A stretch of DNA of 64,000 bases from Nostoc mirabile CHAB5784. GTDB taxonomy: Bacteria; Cyanobacteriota; Cyanobacteriia; Cyanobacteriales; Nostocaceae. The first letter of the stretch is position 1. Every line of letters starts with the position of its first letter. The stretch covers positions 1 to 64,000 of the forward strand of contig NZ_JAIVFS010000033.1 of assembly GCF_020829645.1 (NCBI RefSeq), given 5' to 3'. Positions 1 to 8,663 of the stretch are shown piece after piece. Made by a program: the position numbers and the translations under genes. Under the pieces are notes generated by a model. The model was not told the origin of the DNA, ran no database searches, and saw only the letters and a program-made list of their open reading frames with translations.

Positions 1-546
1 AAAAAAACATACGGGTATAGCCAGCGAGATGAGGCCAAACGGGCGGCATTCTTAGCGCAACTAGATAACCCAAAAGCCCCTCATCTGATATATGTCGATG
101 AATCTGGTATGGATGAACGCGATAACTACGGTTACGGCTACTCCCTTGCTGGAGAGCGCTTCTACGACCTCAAATCAGGTCGGCGGCAGGGTCGTATTAA
201 TATGATCGCTGGCTATCGAGATCGGCAACTGATTGCCCCATTTACGGTTGAGGGGGCGTGTAACCGTACTGTGTTTGAAACCTGGTTAGAAACTTGCTTG
301 ATTCCGGTGTTGCGTCCGGGTGAGTGGGTAATTGTAGATAATGCGACATTTCATCATGGCGGTCGGATTGCCCAATTAATTGAAGCCGCAGGGTGTCAGC
401 TAGTTTACCTGCCGCCCTACTCGCCAGACCTCAATCGGATTGAAAAGTGTTGGGCGACTTTAAAAAGCAGAATTCGCAAGCTATTACTTAAATCTGATAA
501 TTTACGTGATGCTATGGAAATCGTTCTCAAGCAAGCTGCGTCCTAA
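1..546 (+). CDS. IS630-family transposase, C-terminal part
   Basis: DDE-type transposase of the IS630/Tc1-mariner group, which cuts and joins the ends of its own insertion sequence. The frame is open from base 1, so the N-terminal DNA-binding part lies outside the window. The catalytic triad is visible: Asp in YVDESG (codon 33), Asp in VIVDNATFHH (codon 113) and Glu in PDLNRIEKCW (codon 148), with the typical YLPPYSPDLN stretch before the Glu. The stop at 544-546 is followed within a few bases by the remains of a protease gene, so the right end of the element should lie at about 547-567. This is sequence-based recognition; the left end and the inverted repeat cannot be checked here. Confidence 0.9.
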   Translation, partial: KKTYGYSQRDEAKRAAFLAQLDNPKAPHLIYVDESGMDERDNYGYGYSLAGERFYDLKSGRRQGRINMIAGYRDRQLIAPFTVEGACNRTVFETWLETCLIPVLRPGEWVIVDNATFHHGGRIAQLIEAAGCQLVYLPPYSPDLNRIEKCWATLKSRIRKLLLKSDNLRDAMEIVLKQAAS

Positions 547-550
547 TTAA

Positions 551-808
551 AATGGCTACGGCTATACTGCTGGTAAAAGTATGACTGCTGGCGTTCATCT
601 AGAATGCAGTATCCTCCGCCGTCAGGATAATTTGTTGTACCACAACTGTGATACTAATCACGGTGCTTCTGGAGGTGCAATTATCGGTAATATAAACGGC
701 AAGTATTATATTTTCGCCCTCCACTCCGGCTCAAACGAGGTGAATGGATTGCTGTTGAACCGTGCAGTGGAAATGTCTCGCTTGGATGAGTGGTTGCAAG
801 GGAATTAA
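551..808 (+). pseudogene. trypsin-like serine protease, 3' fragment
   Basis: C-terminal piece of a chymotrypsin/trypsin-fold protease. The nucleophile region is clear: CDTNHGASGGAII, with the GxSGG serine motif, followed by a typical YYIFALHSG strand. The His and Asp of the triad and the signal peptide are missing. The frame is blocked upstream by a stop at 548-550 that lies in or beside the IS630 end, so the insertion sequence most likely interrupted this gene. A nominal ATG exists at 581 but would give only 75 residues, far below the usual 200-250. Confidence 0.7.
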
Positions 809-887
809 GGACTAAAGTCCTTACTACGAACTTGCTTACCCATCAATTTAAATTTGACAAACTACTAGAAACTAAGCACAATTCTAA

Positions 888-1046
888 TCACTTTGTGCCT
901 AGTTCTCGCATTTCTTGGCGGGGCATGAACATAATATCAGTTTGTTCAAAAATTTTCGCCTGCACTGCTATAGTGTGAAGGCGTTTTTCTGGAAAATCAT
1001 CCATAACGGATAAGTCTTGTGCATAGGCGTAGCCCAACCCAGCCAT
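888..1046 (-). CDS. unknown small ORF (52 aa), doubtful
   Basis: Minus-strand ORF starting with MAGLGYAYAQDL and ending QEMRELGTK. An AGG lies about six bases before the ATG. The same frame stays open upstream for about 27 more codons without a Met, so this may be the tail of a broken gene. Part of it (GLGYAYA) comes from the common cyanobacterial repeat GGCTACGCCTA(C/T)GC. I do not recognise a family. Confidence 0.25.
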   Translation of the reverse strand: MAGLGYAYAQDLSVMDDFPEKRLHTIAVQAKIFEQTDIMFMPRQEMRELGTK

Positions 1047-1127
1047 CGCACCTTTAAAATAACTATATCCAGCTTGAGGCTGGACAATAGCTAGAGATAT
1101 TTTTGAGATTGAATGTTTACTTGATTT

Positions 1128-1337
1128 TTAACTTACCAAATCAACTAAGGCGTTGCTCTGAAAGCGGACTATAGATGAAACTGAGCAACCGCGATAATTC
1201 TCAGATGTGAATACTGATAGTGTGATATTAGCTTGACCGGGATCTAAAATGCGTTTTACCTTGCAGGTTTGCATTTTGTTGTTGCAGTAAGCAATAATGC
1301 GATCGCCAGCCTTGACTTCCAACGCTTGAATTTTCAA
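1128..1337 (-). CDS. small conserved-type hypothetical protein
   Basis: A 69-residue soluble protein with no membrane segment: it begins MKIQALEVKAGDRIIAY and ends NALVDLVS. The pattern of short beta strands (AGDRIIAYCNNKMQTCKVKRIL) suggests a small SH3-like barrel, but no catalytic motif is visible. It has two Cys near the middle (Cys18, Cys25) and one near the end. It stands alone between the protease remnant and the adenosine-deaminase-like gene. Function unknown. Confidence 0.55.
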   Translation of the reverse strand: MKIQALEVKAGDRIIAYCNNKMQTCKVKRILDPGQANITLSVFTSENYRGCSVSSIVRFQSNALVDLVS

Positions 1338-1690
1338 TTAATACCAACCTTGCCAGGAATTTGCTTAGTTAAAGGAAAAATATATTGCTATATTTCACTT
1401 GCTCAACAATAGCGATGTTCTTCTAGTATAACACAAAAATTAAGGATATCAATGTTATCAATTTAATCTTGATGATGTCAAGTTTATTTATGCTCAAAAC
1501 GCTATATAAATGCTGGATTTTCACAAAATAAGGATAAAATCCCGACCTTAGCGCAGAAGCCTTATCTGAAAAATCCAGATGGTGGAAAACCTGCGCTCCA
1601 ATTTCTCTGGAGCTAAATTTTTTCGAGTCCAGATTTTTTCCTTCTATGTTTTTGTTACAATCAATGAAATTTTTACATAAAAATACCACT

Positions 1691-2740
1691 ATGGCTTTAT
1701 ATGCTGAATTACATAGACATCTGGGCGGCTCGGTCGTACCACGAGTTTTATGGCGATATTTCGAGCGACATTCTTCTGAGTTGATTTCCCGCTTTGCTGA
1801 CTATTCACAATTTGAAGATTTTTACACCCGTCCACGCAACAGCCTGGATGAGTATCTAGAATTACACACCCTGGTAGAAAGTGTGCAAACTGTTGAGACT
1901 TTGCCTTACTTTATCTATCGCTTGGTGCGGGGTGCTTACATTTTTGAAAATTTGGCTTATCTGGAACTGCGCTACACTCCCTATTTGCGGACACCTGAGC
2001 ATCTGAGTCAATCACAGAGAATTGACAAGATGGCAGAAATCGTGCAAGTAGTAGGGCTTGCCAGCCACCAGCCAGAATATCCGATTGTTACTAGCCAAAT
2101 TCTCTGTATGCACACGCGCCTACCTTATGAGGTGAACAAAGCGATTGTTGATTTGGCGGCGCAAAATAAGCAGTATGTCTGTGCAGTAGATGTAGCGGGG
2201 GGTGATAGCTATTATGCCGATCGCTTAGAAGAATGGATTAGCTTATATGATTATGCGCGATCGCAGGGCGTTAAAACTACTGGACATCTATATGAAACCA
2301 CTGCTGGCTGTTACCCTGAACTGTTACCCTATCTCATGCGAATCGGTCACGGCATCCAAATTCCCCTACTATATCCAGAGTTACTTAATGATGTAGCTAA
2401 ACGCGGACAGTGTTTAGAGGTTTGCCCCACAACTTACCTGAAAACTGGTACTTTGCAGGATATCCGTCAACTCAAATTAGTTTTTGACCGTTGTTTTGAA
2501 GCTGGGGTAGATATTGCTATCTGTACTGATAATGCTGGATTGCACAATGTGCGTCTGCCATTTGAGTATGAGAATCTCTTGACTTACAACATTATCAGTT
2601 TTGCACAACTACAAGCTTGTCAGGATGCAGCTTTCCGTCATGCTTTTGCTTGGCCTTACACTCAACGTCCCGCATCCCTGTTGAATGGGTTACTGAAACC
2701 TGAACCACCTAAAGTATTGGCAACAAGGGATAGTAATTAA
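1691..2740 (+). CDS. adenosine deaminase-like amidohydrolase
   Basis: Member of the adenosine/AMP deaminase family, zinc TIM-barrel hydrolases that deaminate purine nucleosides or related compounds. Family landmarks appear in order: HRHLGG near the N-terminus (metal-binding HxH), VDVAGGD, GHLYE (the HAGE equivalent with His and catalytic Glu), RIGHG, CPTTYL, and CTDNAGLHN where classical enzymes have TDDP. The first Asp (zinc ligand) is kept and the second is Asn, so substrate choice or activity may differ. The start is placed at 1691 (MALYAELHRHL), which matches the family N-terminus; an in-frame ATG at 1646 would add 15 non-conserved residues. About 349 residues. It is a single gene with no operon partners. 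Confidence 0.8.
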   Translation: MALYAELHRHLGGSVVPRVLWRYFERHSSELISRFADYSQFEDFYTRPRNSLDEYLELHTLVESVQTVETLPYFIYRLVRGAYIFENLAYLELRYTPYLRTPEHLSQSQRIDKMAEIVQVVGLASHQPEYPIVTSQILCMHTRLPYEVNKAIVDLAAQNKQYVCAVDVAGGDSYYADRLEEWISLYDYARSQGVKTTGHLYETTAGCYPELLPYLMRIGHGIQIPLLYPELLNDVAKRGQCLEVCPTTYLKTGTLQDIRQLKLVFDRCFEAGVDIAICTDNAGLHNVRLPFEYENLLTYNIISFAQLQACQDAAFRHAFAWPYTQRPASLLNGLLKPEPPKVLATRDSN

Positions 2741-2756
2741 CCACCATCTAGAGGTA

Positions 2757-2865
2757 AGGGACTTCCAAATAAAAAAATATACCATTGCTATAGAGGCAGG
2801 GGGCAGGGGGAGGGAAAGTCATAGTGAAGTCCAGAAATTGGATAATTTATTTTTTGGAGTTCCCT
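2757..2865. repeat. MITE-like repeat with AGGGACTTCCAAATAAAAAA ends
   Basis: Terminal inverted repeat of about 19 bp: AGGGACTTCCAAATAAAAAA at 2757-2776 mirrors the sequence at 2847-2865. The inside carries the GGGGGCA heptamer run. Related ends occur at 55139-55296, and half-copies near 9276-9296 and 44892-44911. Confidence 0.6.
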
Positions 2866-2979
2866 AAGTAGAAAGTAAGATGATTTAATGTTTATTAATG
2901 TTCTAATCAGTGTGTTTTGTTGATGCTGTAGAGAAAGCTGTAATGCACAGTAGATATCTTGCAAAAGTGAGGTACACCC

Positions 2980-3223
2980 GTAGGGGCTTGTCTTTGCCCA
3001 TAGGTGTCAACTTAACGTAAAAGCTATGTCCCGCAAGGAACTGAACTTCCTTGGCTTTTAGCGGAAGTCTTCTGTTGATGACTAAATATAGCCAAAAATC
3101 TTTAGTCTACTTCAGTAGACTTTAGCTATCAGCCTTGAACTTTAGTTCGAGGCGGGTGAGGAAGCTTTCAGTTAAGCTACTTTTAGCTTAAGTTGACACC
3201 AATGGGCAAAGACAAGCCCCTAC
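2980..3223. repeat. MITE-like element, about 36-bp inverted ends
   Basis: GTAGGGGCTTGTCTTTGCCC at 2980-2999 and its reverse complement ending at 3223 frame a 244-bp segment; the match continues inward through GGTGTCAACTTAA with about two mismatches. The interior has smaller hairpins (for example around 3098-3125) and no ORF. This accounts for most of the gene-free stretch 2741-3384. The rest shows only AT-rich sequence. Confidence 0.7.
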
Positions 3224-3384
3224 ACCTTGCGATATAATTTTGTACCGCATCTGAATGGGAACCGCTATAATTTATGGGTGTTTATCTGTGGTTTTCTTTT
3301 CACTGATTCGGATTTTTGCTGAATCTATCCCACGAATAATATTTTGTTAATATTGTTTGTGAATGCCATAGTTCATCCAGTACC

Positions 3385-4029
3385 TTAAAGGTAACGTCTA
3401 CGTAAGATCCAACCAATCCCAATTACACATATACCGAATAGTGTTGCGTTAGTTTTTGGTTCTGGAGTTTTCTGCGGTGTCTGGAAGGAACCATTCAAAA
3501 AAGCTTGACCTTTCAAGGGAGCAGTTGGATCTTGATCGAGTGACTCAATTTCACTAAAGTTTAATATGCCTGTAGCACCGCTAAACCTGCCTGTACCACC
3601 AGTGATAGTTATAGTACCAGAACCTACTAATTGGCGGTTGATAAAGTCAAATGAAGCAGTAGCGCTACTGCTGCCAAATAATTTATCATCGCCACTGCCA
3701 AAAAACTCATCTCTGCCGATTGGCAAGCCTTGTAAACCAAATTTTGCTGGGTCTTGCAAGAATACGAGATTACCAGTATTGGGATCAGTTCGGCTGTAGT
3801 TATTTATGCTTGAAAAGTTACTCAGACCGTAAGGAGCATCAGAATTAAAGCCTGAGACAAATGCTTTTGATACGTCGGTCGATGGGATAGGTGTGAGAGT
3901 GACTTCCGTGTTGTATACTACATCAAATGGATAAGTAGTCTGGGCGATCGCTTTTGTCGTATTCGCACCCACACTAACTAAAAACAAAACTAGCCCAACA
4001 AGACATATATTATGCGATCGCAGTGTCAT
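3385..4029 (-). CDS. PEP-CTERM sorting-domain protein
   Basis: Exported protein of 214 residues. The N-terminal signal peptide (hydrophobic run about residues 8-30, ending near AIAQ) leads to a secreted domain rich in Thr, Ser, Gly and Asn (about 30-180, including SGTITITGGTGRFSGATG). The C-terminus has the tripartite PEP-CTERM signal: PEP at about residue 189, a hydrophobic helix (NATLFGICVIGIGWIL) and a final RRR. Such proteins are processed by exosortase and end up on the cell surface or in the exopolymer layer. No partner gene is adjacent; the function of the secreted domain is unknown. Confidence 0.8.
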   Translation of the reverse strand: MTLRSHNICLVGLVLFLVSVGANTTKAIAQTTYPFDVVYNTEVTLTPIPSTDVSKAFVSGFNSDAPYGLSNFSSINNYSRTDPNTGNLVFLQDPAKFGLQGLPIGRDEFFGSGDDKLFGSSSATASFDFINRQLVGSGTITITGGTGRFSGATGILNFSEIESLDQDPTAPLKGQAFLNGSFQTPQKTPEPKTNATLFGICVIGIGWILRRRYL

Positions 4030-4255
4030 TTGAAGACCTCTACTATAATGACAACGAGCAGAATCTTTGTGCTATGAGCTAGAGAATCAATTTTCTACTA
4101 GCAAGTAAGCATAGAATACCAATTTGTAATTCATAGTTCGCCATAAATGCTACCACGTCAGCGAGAAAAATTTTTTGTAAATTCGCCTCCTCATCTGGCT
4201 CAACTTCTTCACTCCCCCCACTTCCCTTGCACCCAGAAGCTATAAACTATAATTT

Positions 4256-6010
4256 ATGGCATCTACTATTCAAGCTCTACCAACAGAAGTCGTATATCTC
4301 ATTACAGCTGGTGAGGTAATCGACTGTTTCGCTTCTGTGGTGCGGGAATTAGTAGAAAATTCCCTAGACGCAGGTGCAACGCGAATTGTGGTTTCTTTAT
4401 GGCCGCAGCAATGGCGAATTCGTGTGGCAGATAATGGTTGTGGAATGAACCTAGATGATTTGCAACAAGCAGCCACAGCCCACAGCACCAGTAAAATTCG
4501 TTCTAGTGCCGATTTATGGAAAATTAACAGTTTAGGATTTCGTGGTGAGGCGTTACATAGCTTAACGACTCTGGCAGATTTAGAAATTTTGAGTCGTCCT
4601 GTGGGTGGAAAATTAGGATGGCGAATTAGCTATGGCAATGGTGGGGAAGTTGTGCAAGTTGAAGTAACTGCGATCGCACCTGGTACAGTGGTGACAGTTT
4701 CTCATCTTTTCGGTAATTGCTCATCTCGTCGTCAGGGATTGTCCACAGCAGCACAGCAAATGAAAGCCGTGCAAGCCACAATTCACCAAATCGCCCTGTG
4801 TCATCCTCATGTTACTTGGCAGATTTGGCAAAATGATCGTCAATGGTTCACCATCTCTCCCGCCGCGACAACTGGACAATTGCTACCGCAGATTTTACCC
4901 CAAGTGCGACAAGGTGATTTGCAAGAGGTGAAATTAGAAATACCCAACCCTCCCAACTCCTGTACAGACGCGATTAATCGCGTCTCTACTCCCCACTCCT
5001 GTACAGACGCGATTAATCGCGTCTCTACTCCTAACTCCTCACTCACTTTAGTGGTAGGATTACCCGATCGCACTCATCGTCATCGTCCAGATTGGGTACG
5101 TGTAGCCATTAACGGACGGATGGTTAAGACACCAGAACTAGAGCAAACAATATTATCAGCATTTCACAGAACATTACCACGCGATCGCTATCCAATTTGT
5201 TTCCTACATCTTGCCATTTCCCCCAATCAAATTAACTGGAATCGCAATCCAGCAAAAACAGAAATTTACCTCAACGAAATCATTTATTGGCAAGAGCAAA
5301 TTACCCAAGCTATTAACCAAGCACTCAGCATTTCTTCTAGCAATCTCAAAGAAGCTGTCCACACCACACGAGTTAGTAAATTACTCAAAGCCGCAGAAGC
5401 CAAAGGCGGCTACAATTTCAATTCTCAAAATCCTAATCCTTGTACAGACGCGATTAATCGCGTCTCTCCTAACTCCTTGAAAGCTGTCGCTCAAGTTAGC
5501 AACACCTATATTGTGGCGGAACATCCAGGTGGTATGTGGTTAGTGGAACAGCACATTGCCCATGAGCGAGTTTTGTATGAGCAATTGTGTGATGATTGGC
5601 AACTTGTCCCCGTCGAACCGCCAATCATTCTTTATCAATTGTCGCCAGCGCAAGTATCGCAACTGCAACGCATCGGTTTAGAAATAGAACCCTTTGGCGA
5701 ACAACTTTGGGCAGTGCGAAACATACCCGCACCTTTGCAGCAGCGAGACGACTGTGCAGAAGCAATTTTAGAACTTAGTTGGGGAGGCGATTTACAAACA
5801 GCCCAAGTAGCTGTCGCCTGTCGCAGTGCCATTCGTAATGGTACACCTATGAACCAACAAGAAATGCAGACACTTTTAGATAATTGGCAACGCACTCGCA
5901 ACCCTCGCACCTGTCCCCACGGACGCCCAATTTATCTATCTTTAGAAGAATCAGCTTTAGCCCGGTTTTTCCGGCGGAATTGGGTAATTGGTAAAAGTCA
6001 TGGAATTTGA
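4256..6010 (+). CDS. mutL: DNA mismatch repair protein MutL
   Basis: Couples MutS mismatch recognition to strand removal. The GHKL ATPase motifs are intact: ELVENSLDAGATRI (about 32-45), DNGCGM (about 59), TSKI and GFRGEAL (about 90-100). The C-terminal dimerisation/endonuclease domain contains EQHIAHERVLYE (about 429-440), a variant of the endonuclease motif DQHAxxExxxxE with Asp to Glu and Ala to Ile, and CPHGRP near the end. Length 584 aa. Oddity: the linker between the two domains contains three in-frame copies of a palindromic genomic repeat, read as SCTDAINRVST or PCTDAINRVS at about residues 235-258 and 395-405. The insertions fall in the flexible linker, so the protein should still work. 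Confidence 0.95.
   Translation: MASTIQALPTEVVYLITAGEVIDCFASVVRELVENSLDAGATRIVVSLWPQQWRIRVADNGCGMNLDDLQQAATAHSTSKIRSSADLWKINSLGFRGEALHSLTTLADLEILSRPVGGKLGWRISYGNGGEVVQVEVTAIAPGTVVTVSHLFGNCSSRRQGLSTAAQQMKAVQATIHQIALCHPHVTWQIWQNDRQWFTISPAATTGQLLPQILPQVRQGDLQEVKLEIPNPPNSCTDAINRVSTPHSCTDAINRVSTPNSSLTLVVGLPDRTHRHRPDWVRVAINGRMVKTPELEQTILSAFHRTLPRDRYPICFLHLAISPNQINWNRNPAKTEIYLNEIIYWQEQITQAINQALSISSSNLKEAVHTTRVSKLLKAAEAKGGYNFNSQNPNPCTDAINRVSPNSLKAVAQVSNTYIVAEHPGGMWLVEQHIAHERVLYEQLCDDWQLVPVEPPIILYQLSPAQVSQLQRIGLEIEPFGEQLWAVRNIPAPLQQRDDCAEAILELSWGGDLQTAQVAVACRSAIRNGTPMNQQEMQTLLDNWQRTRNPRTCPHGRPIYLSLEESALARFFRRNWVIGKSHGI
4961..5028. repeat. two copies of a palindromic repeat inside mutL
   Basis: Copies at 4961-4989 and 5000-5028 share a perfect 20-bp palindrome AGACGCGATTAATCGCGTCT with identical flanks (TGTAC before, CTAC after). 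They are separated by CTCCCCACTC-type intergenic filler. They keep the mutL frame. Confidence 0.95.
5441..5467. repeat. third copy of the mutL palindromic repeat
   Basis: The same 20-bp palindrome with TGTAC on the left and CT on the right, flanked by CCTAATCCT and CCTAACTCC filler, again in frame in the mutL linker region. Confidence 0.95.
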
Positions 6011-6028
6011 CTTTTTATTTAAATTATC

Positions 6029-6580
6029 TTAATTGTTAATTATCTGTGCCACCGCAACAGAAATATCTGGAAATGCCAGAGGTTGAATTGTTCCCATAGT
6101 CAATGTTAGTTTTGTGGCATACTCTCCGTCTAAGATTTCCCGAAACACCACTAAGTGTAGCTTTTTGAGATTGACAACCCAATACTCTAAAATACCTGCT
6201 TCTGCGTATATTTTGCTTTTTCTCTGTAAATCTTTTTCTAAACTGGAGTTAGAATACTCAATTAACCAGAAAATATTTTCTGGATAGGGATGATGCTCTC
6301 GATACTCGCGTCCTAAACGTTGGACAATGGCAATATCTGGTTCTGGTTCCGAGTCGTTGGGTAATGTGATAGGCTTGGCATGACGAATTTTGGCACGTTC
6401 AGCCAATAACTTTGCCAGATACTCACCACTTTCATCACTACAATAAGCATGGGGTTCCCCTTCCGGCGACATTTCGACAATTTCTCCCTTAAGTAGTTCT
6501 ACTTTGCGATCGCTCAAAATGCCAGCATCAATCATGCGGTGATATTCGTCAATCGTCCACTTAGCAACAATAACAGTCAT
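6029..6580 (-). CDS. Uma2-family (DUF820) endonuclease-like protein
   Basis: Uma2/DUF820 proteins are PD-(D/E)xK-fold, nuclease-like proteins found in dozens of copies in filamentous cyanobacteria; their role is unknown. Seen here: DEYHRMIDAGILSDRKVELLKGEIVEMSP at the N-terminus, the core PEPDIAIV with catalytic-type Asp, then FWLIEYSNSSLEKDLQRKSKIYAEAGILEYWVV (the E-x-S...D...K signature) and the IQPLAFPDI tail. The length of 183 residues is normal. It converges on mutL with an 18-bp gap. Confidence 0.85.
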   Translation of the reverse strand: MTVIVAKWTIDEYHRMIDAGILSDRKVELLKGEIVEMSPEGEPHAYCSDESGEYLAKLLAERAKIRHAKPITLPNDSEPEPDIAIVQRLGREYREHHPYPENIFWLIEYSNSSLEKDLQRKSKIYAEAGILEYWVVNLKKLHLVVFREILDGEYATKLTLTMGTIQPLAFPDISVAVAQIINN

Positions 6581-6834
6581 GACGATTGATTCCTCCCAGT
6601 GATTATTGATATTTTTCCATCTTAAACGTATTTTAAAGGAAGCCGCTAGCGCCTATGTACCCGTGTAGCCAAGACTTATAATCATTAGGGTTGTAGTTAT
6701 TGGCAACAAAGTGCAATCTAATTAGCATAAAGAGTATTAATTTTTATTGAAGTTTAATACTTGTATCTTCGGGTATAAGGAAAACACTATTGTAATTTCT
6801 AAGCTAGTCATTAAGTTTTTTAATGGATGAAATT

Positions 6835-7110
6835 ATGCTGAACATTATTGCTTGGATAATTTTAGGTTTAATTGCTGGAGCGATCGCTAAAGCTATTTAT
6901 CCCGGTCGTCAGGGTGGCGGATTTTTTTCAACTATGGTTTTAGGTATTATAGGTGCTGTGATCGGGGGAATTTTAGTTACTATTTTAGAGACAGGAAGAT
7001 TTCAATTAACTGCTGCAACCCTTAGTATTCCTGGTATAATTCTTGCCGTTATTGGTGCAATGATTGCCATCTTTGTCTGGAACTTATTAGCTAATCGTGC
7101 TAGTTCTTAG
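6835..7110 (+). CDS. GlsB/YeaQ/YmgE-family stress membrane protein
   Basis: Small transglycosylase-associated-type membrane protein with three hydrophobic segments (about residues 2-20, 30-52 and 62-85) and the family pattern AWIILGLIAGAIAKAIYPG followed by a Gly-rich loop (GRQGGGFF). Family members are induced by envelope or osmotic stress; the mechanism is unknown. The start at 6835 (MLNIIAW) fits the family. The in-frame ATG at 6823 adds four residues and has no better ribosome site. It is the first gene of a run of small stress-type genes up to 11.5 kb. Confidence 0.8.
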   Translation: MLNIIAWIILGLIAGAIAKAIYPGRQGGGFFSTMVLGIIGAVIGGILVTILETGRFQLTAATLSIPGIILAVIGAMIAIFVWNLLANRASS

Positions 7111-7193
7111 TTGAATCAAATTGCTAATAAAATCATGGTAAGAACCAGTTTGTTAGTAATTACCCTTTTAACTTTTACGCCAACAACACAAAA

Positions 7194-7220
7194 ACTCCAC
7201 TTCCTAAAAGATAGTGGAGT
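7194..7220 (+). terminator. hairpin downstream of the YeaQ-type gene
   Basis: ACTCCACT and AGTGGAGT form an 8-bp stem with an 11-base loop, about 85 bases after the stop. There is no strong T-run, so termination is only probable. Confidence 0.35.
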
Positions 7221-7286
7221 AATTAATGTTAGACTATCAGTAATAGAATCATCGTTAACATTACTATTTACACTGCAAAAACTAAA

Positions 7287-7469
7287 TTAGTCTAAAGCTT
7301 TCTTAAGTTCGTCTTTAATGTTTTCTACAGTGTGAGTAGCTTGGGCTTGGGCTTGCTTTGTTTGTCCTTCAGCTTTATCTTGTGGATTGCCGGTTATTTC
7401 ACCCACAACCTCTTGAATTTTCCCTTCAATATTTTTTGCAGTAGCTTCTACTCTTTTTTCAGCACTCAT
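7287..7469 (-). CDS. CsbD-family stress protein
   Basis: A 60-residue highly charged protein starting MSAEKRVEATAKNIEGKIQE, the CsbD pattern (AKNIEGKIQEVVGEITGNPQDKAEG), with a helical Gln/Ala/Lys-rich tail. CsbD-like proteins are abundant under general stress in many bacteria; the molecular role is unknown. A ribosome site is visible in reverse complement (GGAAAT before ATG). It lies between two membrane-protein genes on the other strand. Confidence 0.85.
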   Translation of the reverse strand: MSAEKRVEATAKNIEGKIQEVVGEITGNPQDKAEGQTKQAQAQATHTVENIKDELKKALD

Positions 7470-7648
7470 GGTTTTTATTTCCAGCTTGTAGTTGATTCAG
7501 CTATTACATAAACTAACAGTAGTGTATTATTTTTGACTTCCATCAACCGAGAGAAGAATTTGCTAGATTATGTATCTTAAGATAGATACGGGGTGCGACA
7601 GAACACCCGACTGAAAAAATATGAAGATATCGTAAATTCGCGGTGTCC

Positions 7649-7682
7649 AGATCCCCGACTTCGTAAAAGTTGTCGGGGATCT
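7649..7682. repeat. hairpin repeat AGATCCCCGAC
   Basis: AGATCCCCGAC at 7649-7659 and GTCGGGGATCT at 7672-7682 form a perfect 11-bp stem around a short loop. This is a common type of scattered cyanobacterial hairpin. It is the main content of the gene-free interval 7470-7775. Confidence 0.6.
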
Positions 7683-7775
7683 AACTTTTCACGAAGGATT
7701 TAGGACTGCTATATGCATCTTCATAGAGAATTAGTATAAGTCAAAGCAAATTTTCAACAAAAGGAAAGTAAAGGA

Positions 7776-8663
7776 GTGACAACAAAACGTCAAAAAAATG
7801 CATGGAGGAGTGAGATTAATGACATCATTCGGGGTGCTTGCGGAGGTTTTTTATTTGGTATACCTTTACTGTACACAATGGAGGTTTGGTGGATTGGCTC
7901 ATTGGTAAAACCACAACTGATGATGATGGCGATCGCATTAATGTTTATTGTGGTTTACTTGCTCAATTATACAGAAGGCTTTCGCAAACGCAGATATAGC
8001 TGGCTAACTCCTGAAGCCGCAATGGATACCGTAGAAGCGATCGCGATCGGACTAGCTTGCTCTGCCTTTGTGCTGCTACTATTGCGAGAATTGACCCCAG
8101 AAACTTCCCTAAAGGAATCTTTAGGTAAAATCATCTTTGAAAGTGTGCCTTTCACTCTCGGTGTAGCATTAGCCAACCAGTTTTTGGGAGATACTAGAAA
8201 CAGCAATGCAGAAGCACAAGCAAGCGATCAGGTAAACAGCACAACCAAAAACAAAGGGGATGAGTTACAAGCCACCTTTGCCGATGTGGGTGGAACCCTA
8301 ATTGGTGCAACCATAATTGCATTTAACATTGCTCCAACAGATGAAATTCCTATGCTTGCAGCCGCAGCCTCACCACCTTGGCAATTGGCAATGATCGCCA
8401 CATCTTTGCTGATTTCTTATGGCATTGTATTTGAGGCAGGCTTTTCTGACCAGCAAAAGCGAAGACAGCAAAAGGGAATTTTCCAACGACCATCAAGCGA
8501 AACCATTATGTCCTACCTAGTATCACTGCTAGCAAGCGCTTTTATGCTGTGGTTTTTTCAAAAGTTAACTTTTAGCGACCCTTGGACAATGTGGTTAGAT
8601 CACACCTTGATGCTGGGCTTACCTGCAACTATTGGCGGTGCAGCCGGAAGGTTAGCAATATGA
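7776..8663 (+). CDS. TIGR02587-type integral membrane protein
   Basis: Membrane protein of 295 residues with about seven or eight hydrophobic segments (clear ones near residues 20-38, 45-62, 85-103, 120-135, 205-225, 245-262 and 275-293). The sequence pattern (RGACGGFLFGIPLLYTMEVWW at the N-terminus, SSETIMSYLVSLLASAFMLW near the C-terminus) matches the uncharacterised TIGR02587 family. It uses a GTG start; AAGGAAAGTAAAGGA lies directly before it. The stop overlaps the start of the next gene (ATGA), so the two are translationally coupled, as is usual for this pair. Function unknown. Confidence 0.75.
   Translation: MTTKRQKNAWRSEINDIIRGACGGFLFGIPLLYTMEVWWIGSLVKPQLMMMAIALMFIVVYLLNYTEGFRKRRYSWLTPEAAMDTVEAIAIGLACSAFVLLLLRELTPETSLKESLGKIIFESVPFTLGVALANQFLGDTRNSNAEAQASDQVNSTTKNKGDELQATFADVGGTLIGATIIAFNIAPTDEIPMLAAAASPPWQLAMIATSLLISYGIVFEAGFSDQQKRRQQKGIFQRPSSETIMSYLVSLLASAFMLWFFQKLTFSDPWTMWLDHTLMLGLPATIGGAAGRLAI

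Noticed and set aside
1423..1689. Minus-strand 88-aa ORF
   Set aside because: AT-rich, low-complexity end, overlaps the start of the adenosine-deaminase-like gene, no family pattern or ribosome site.
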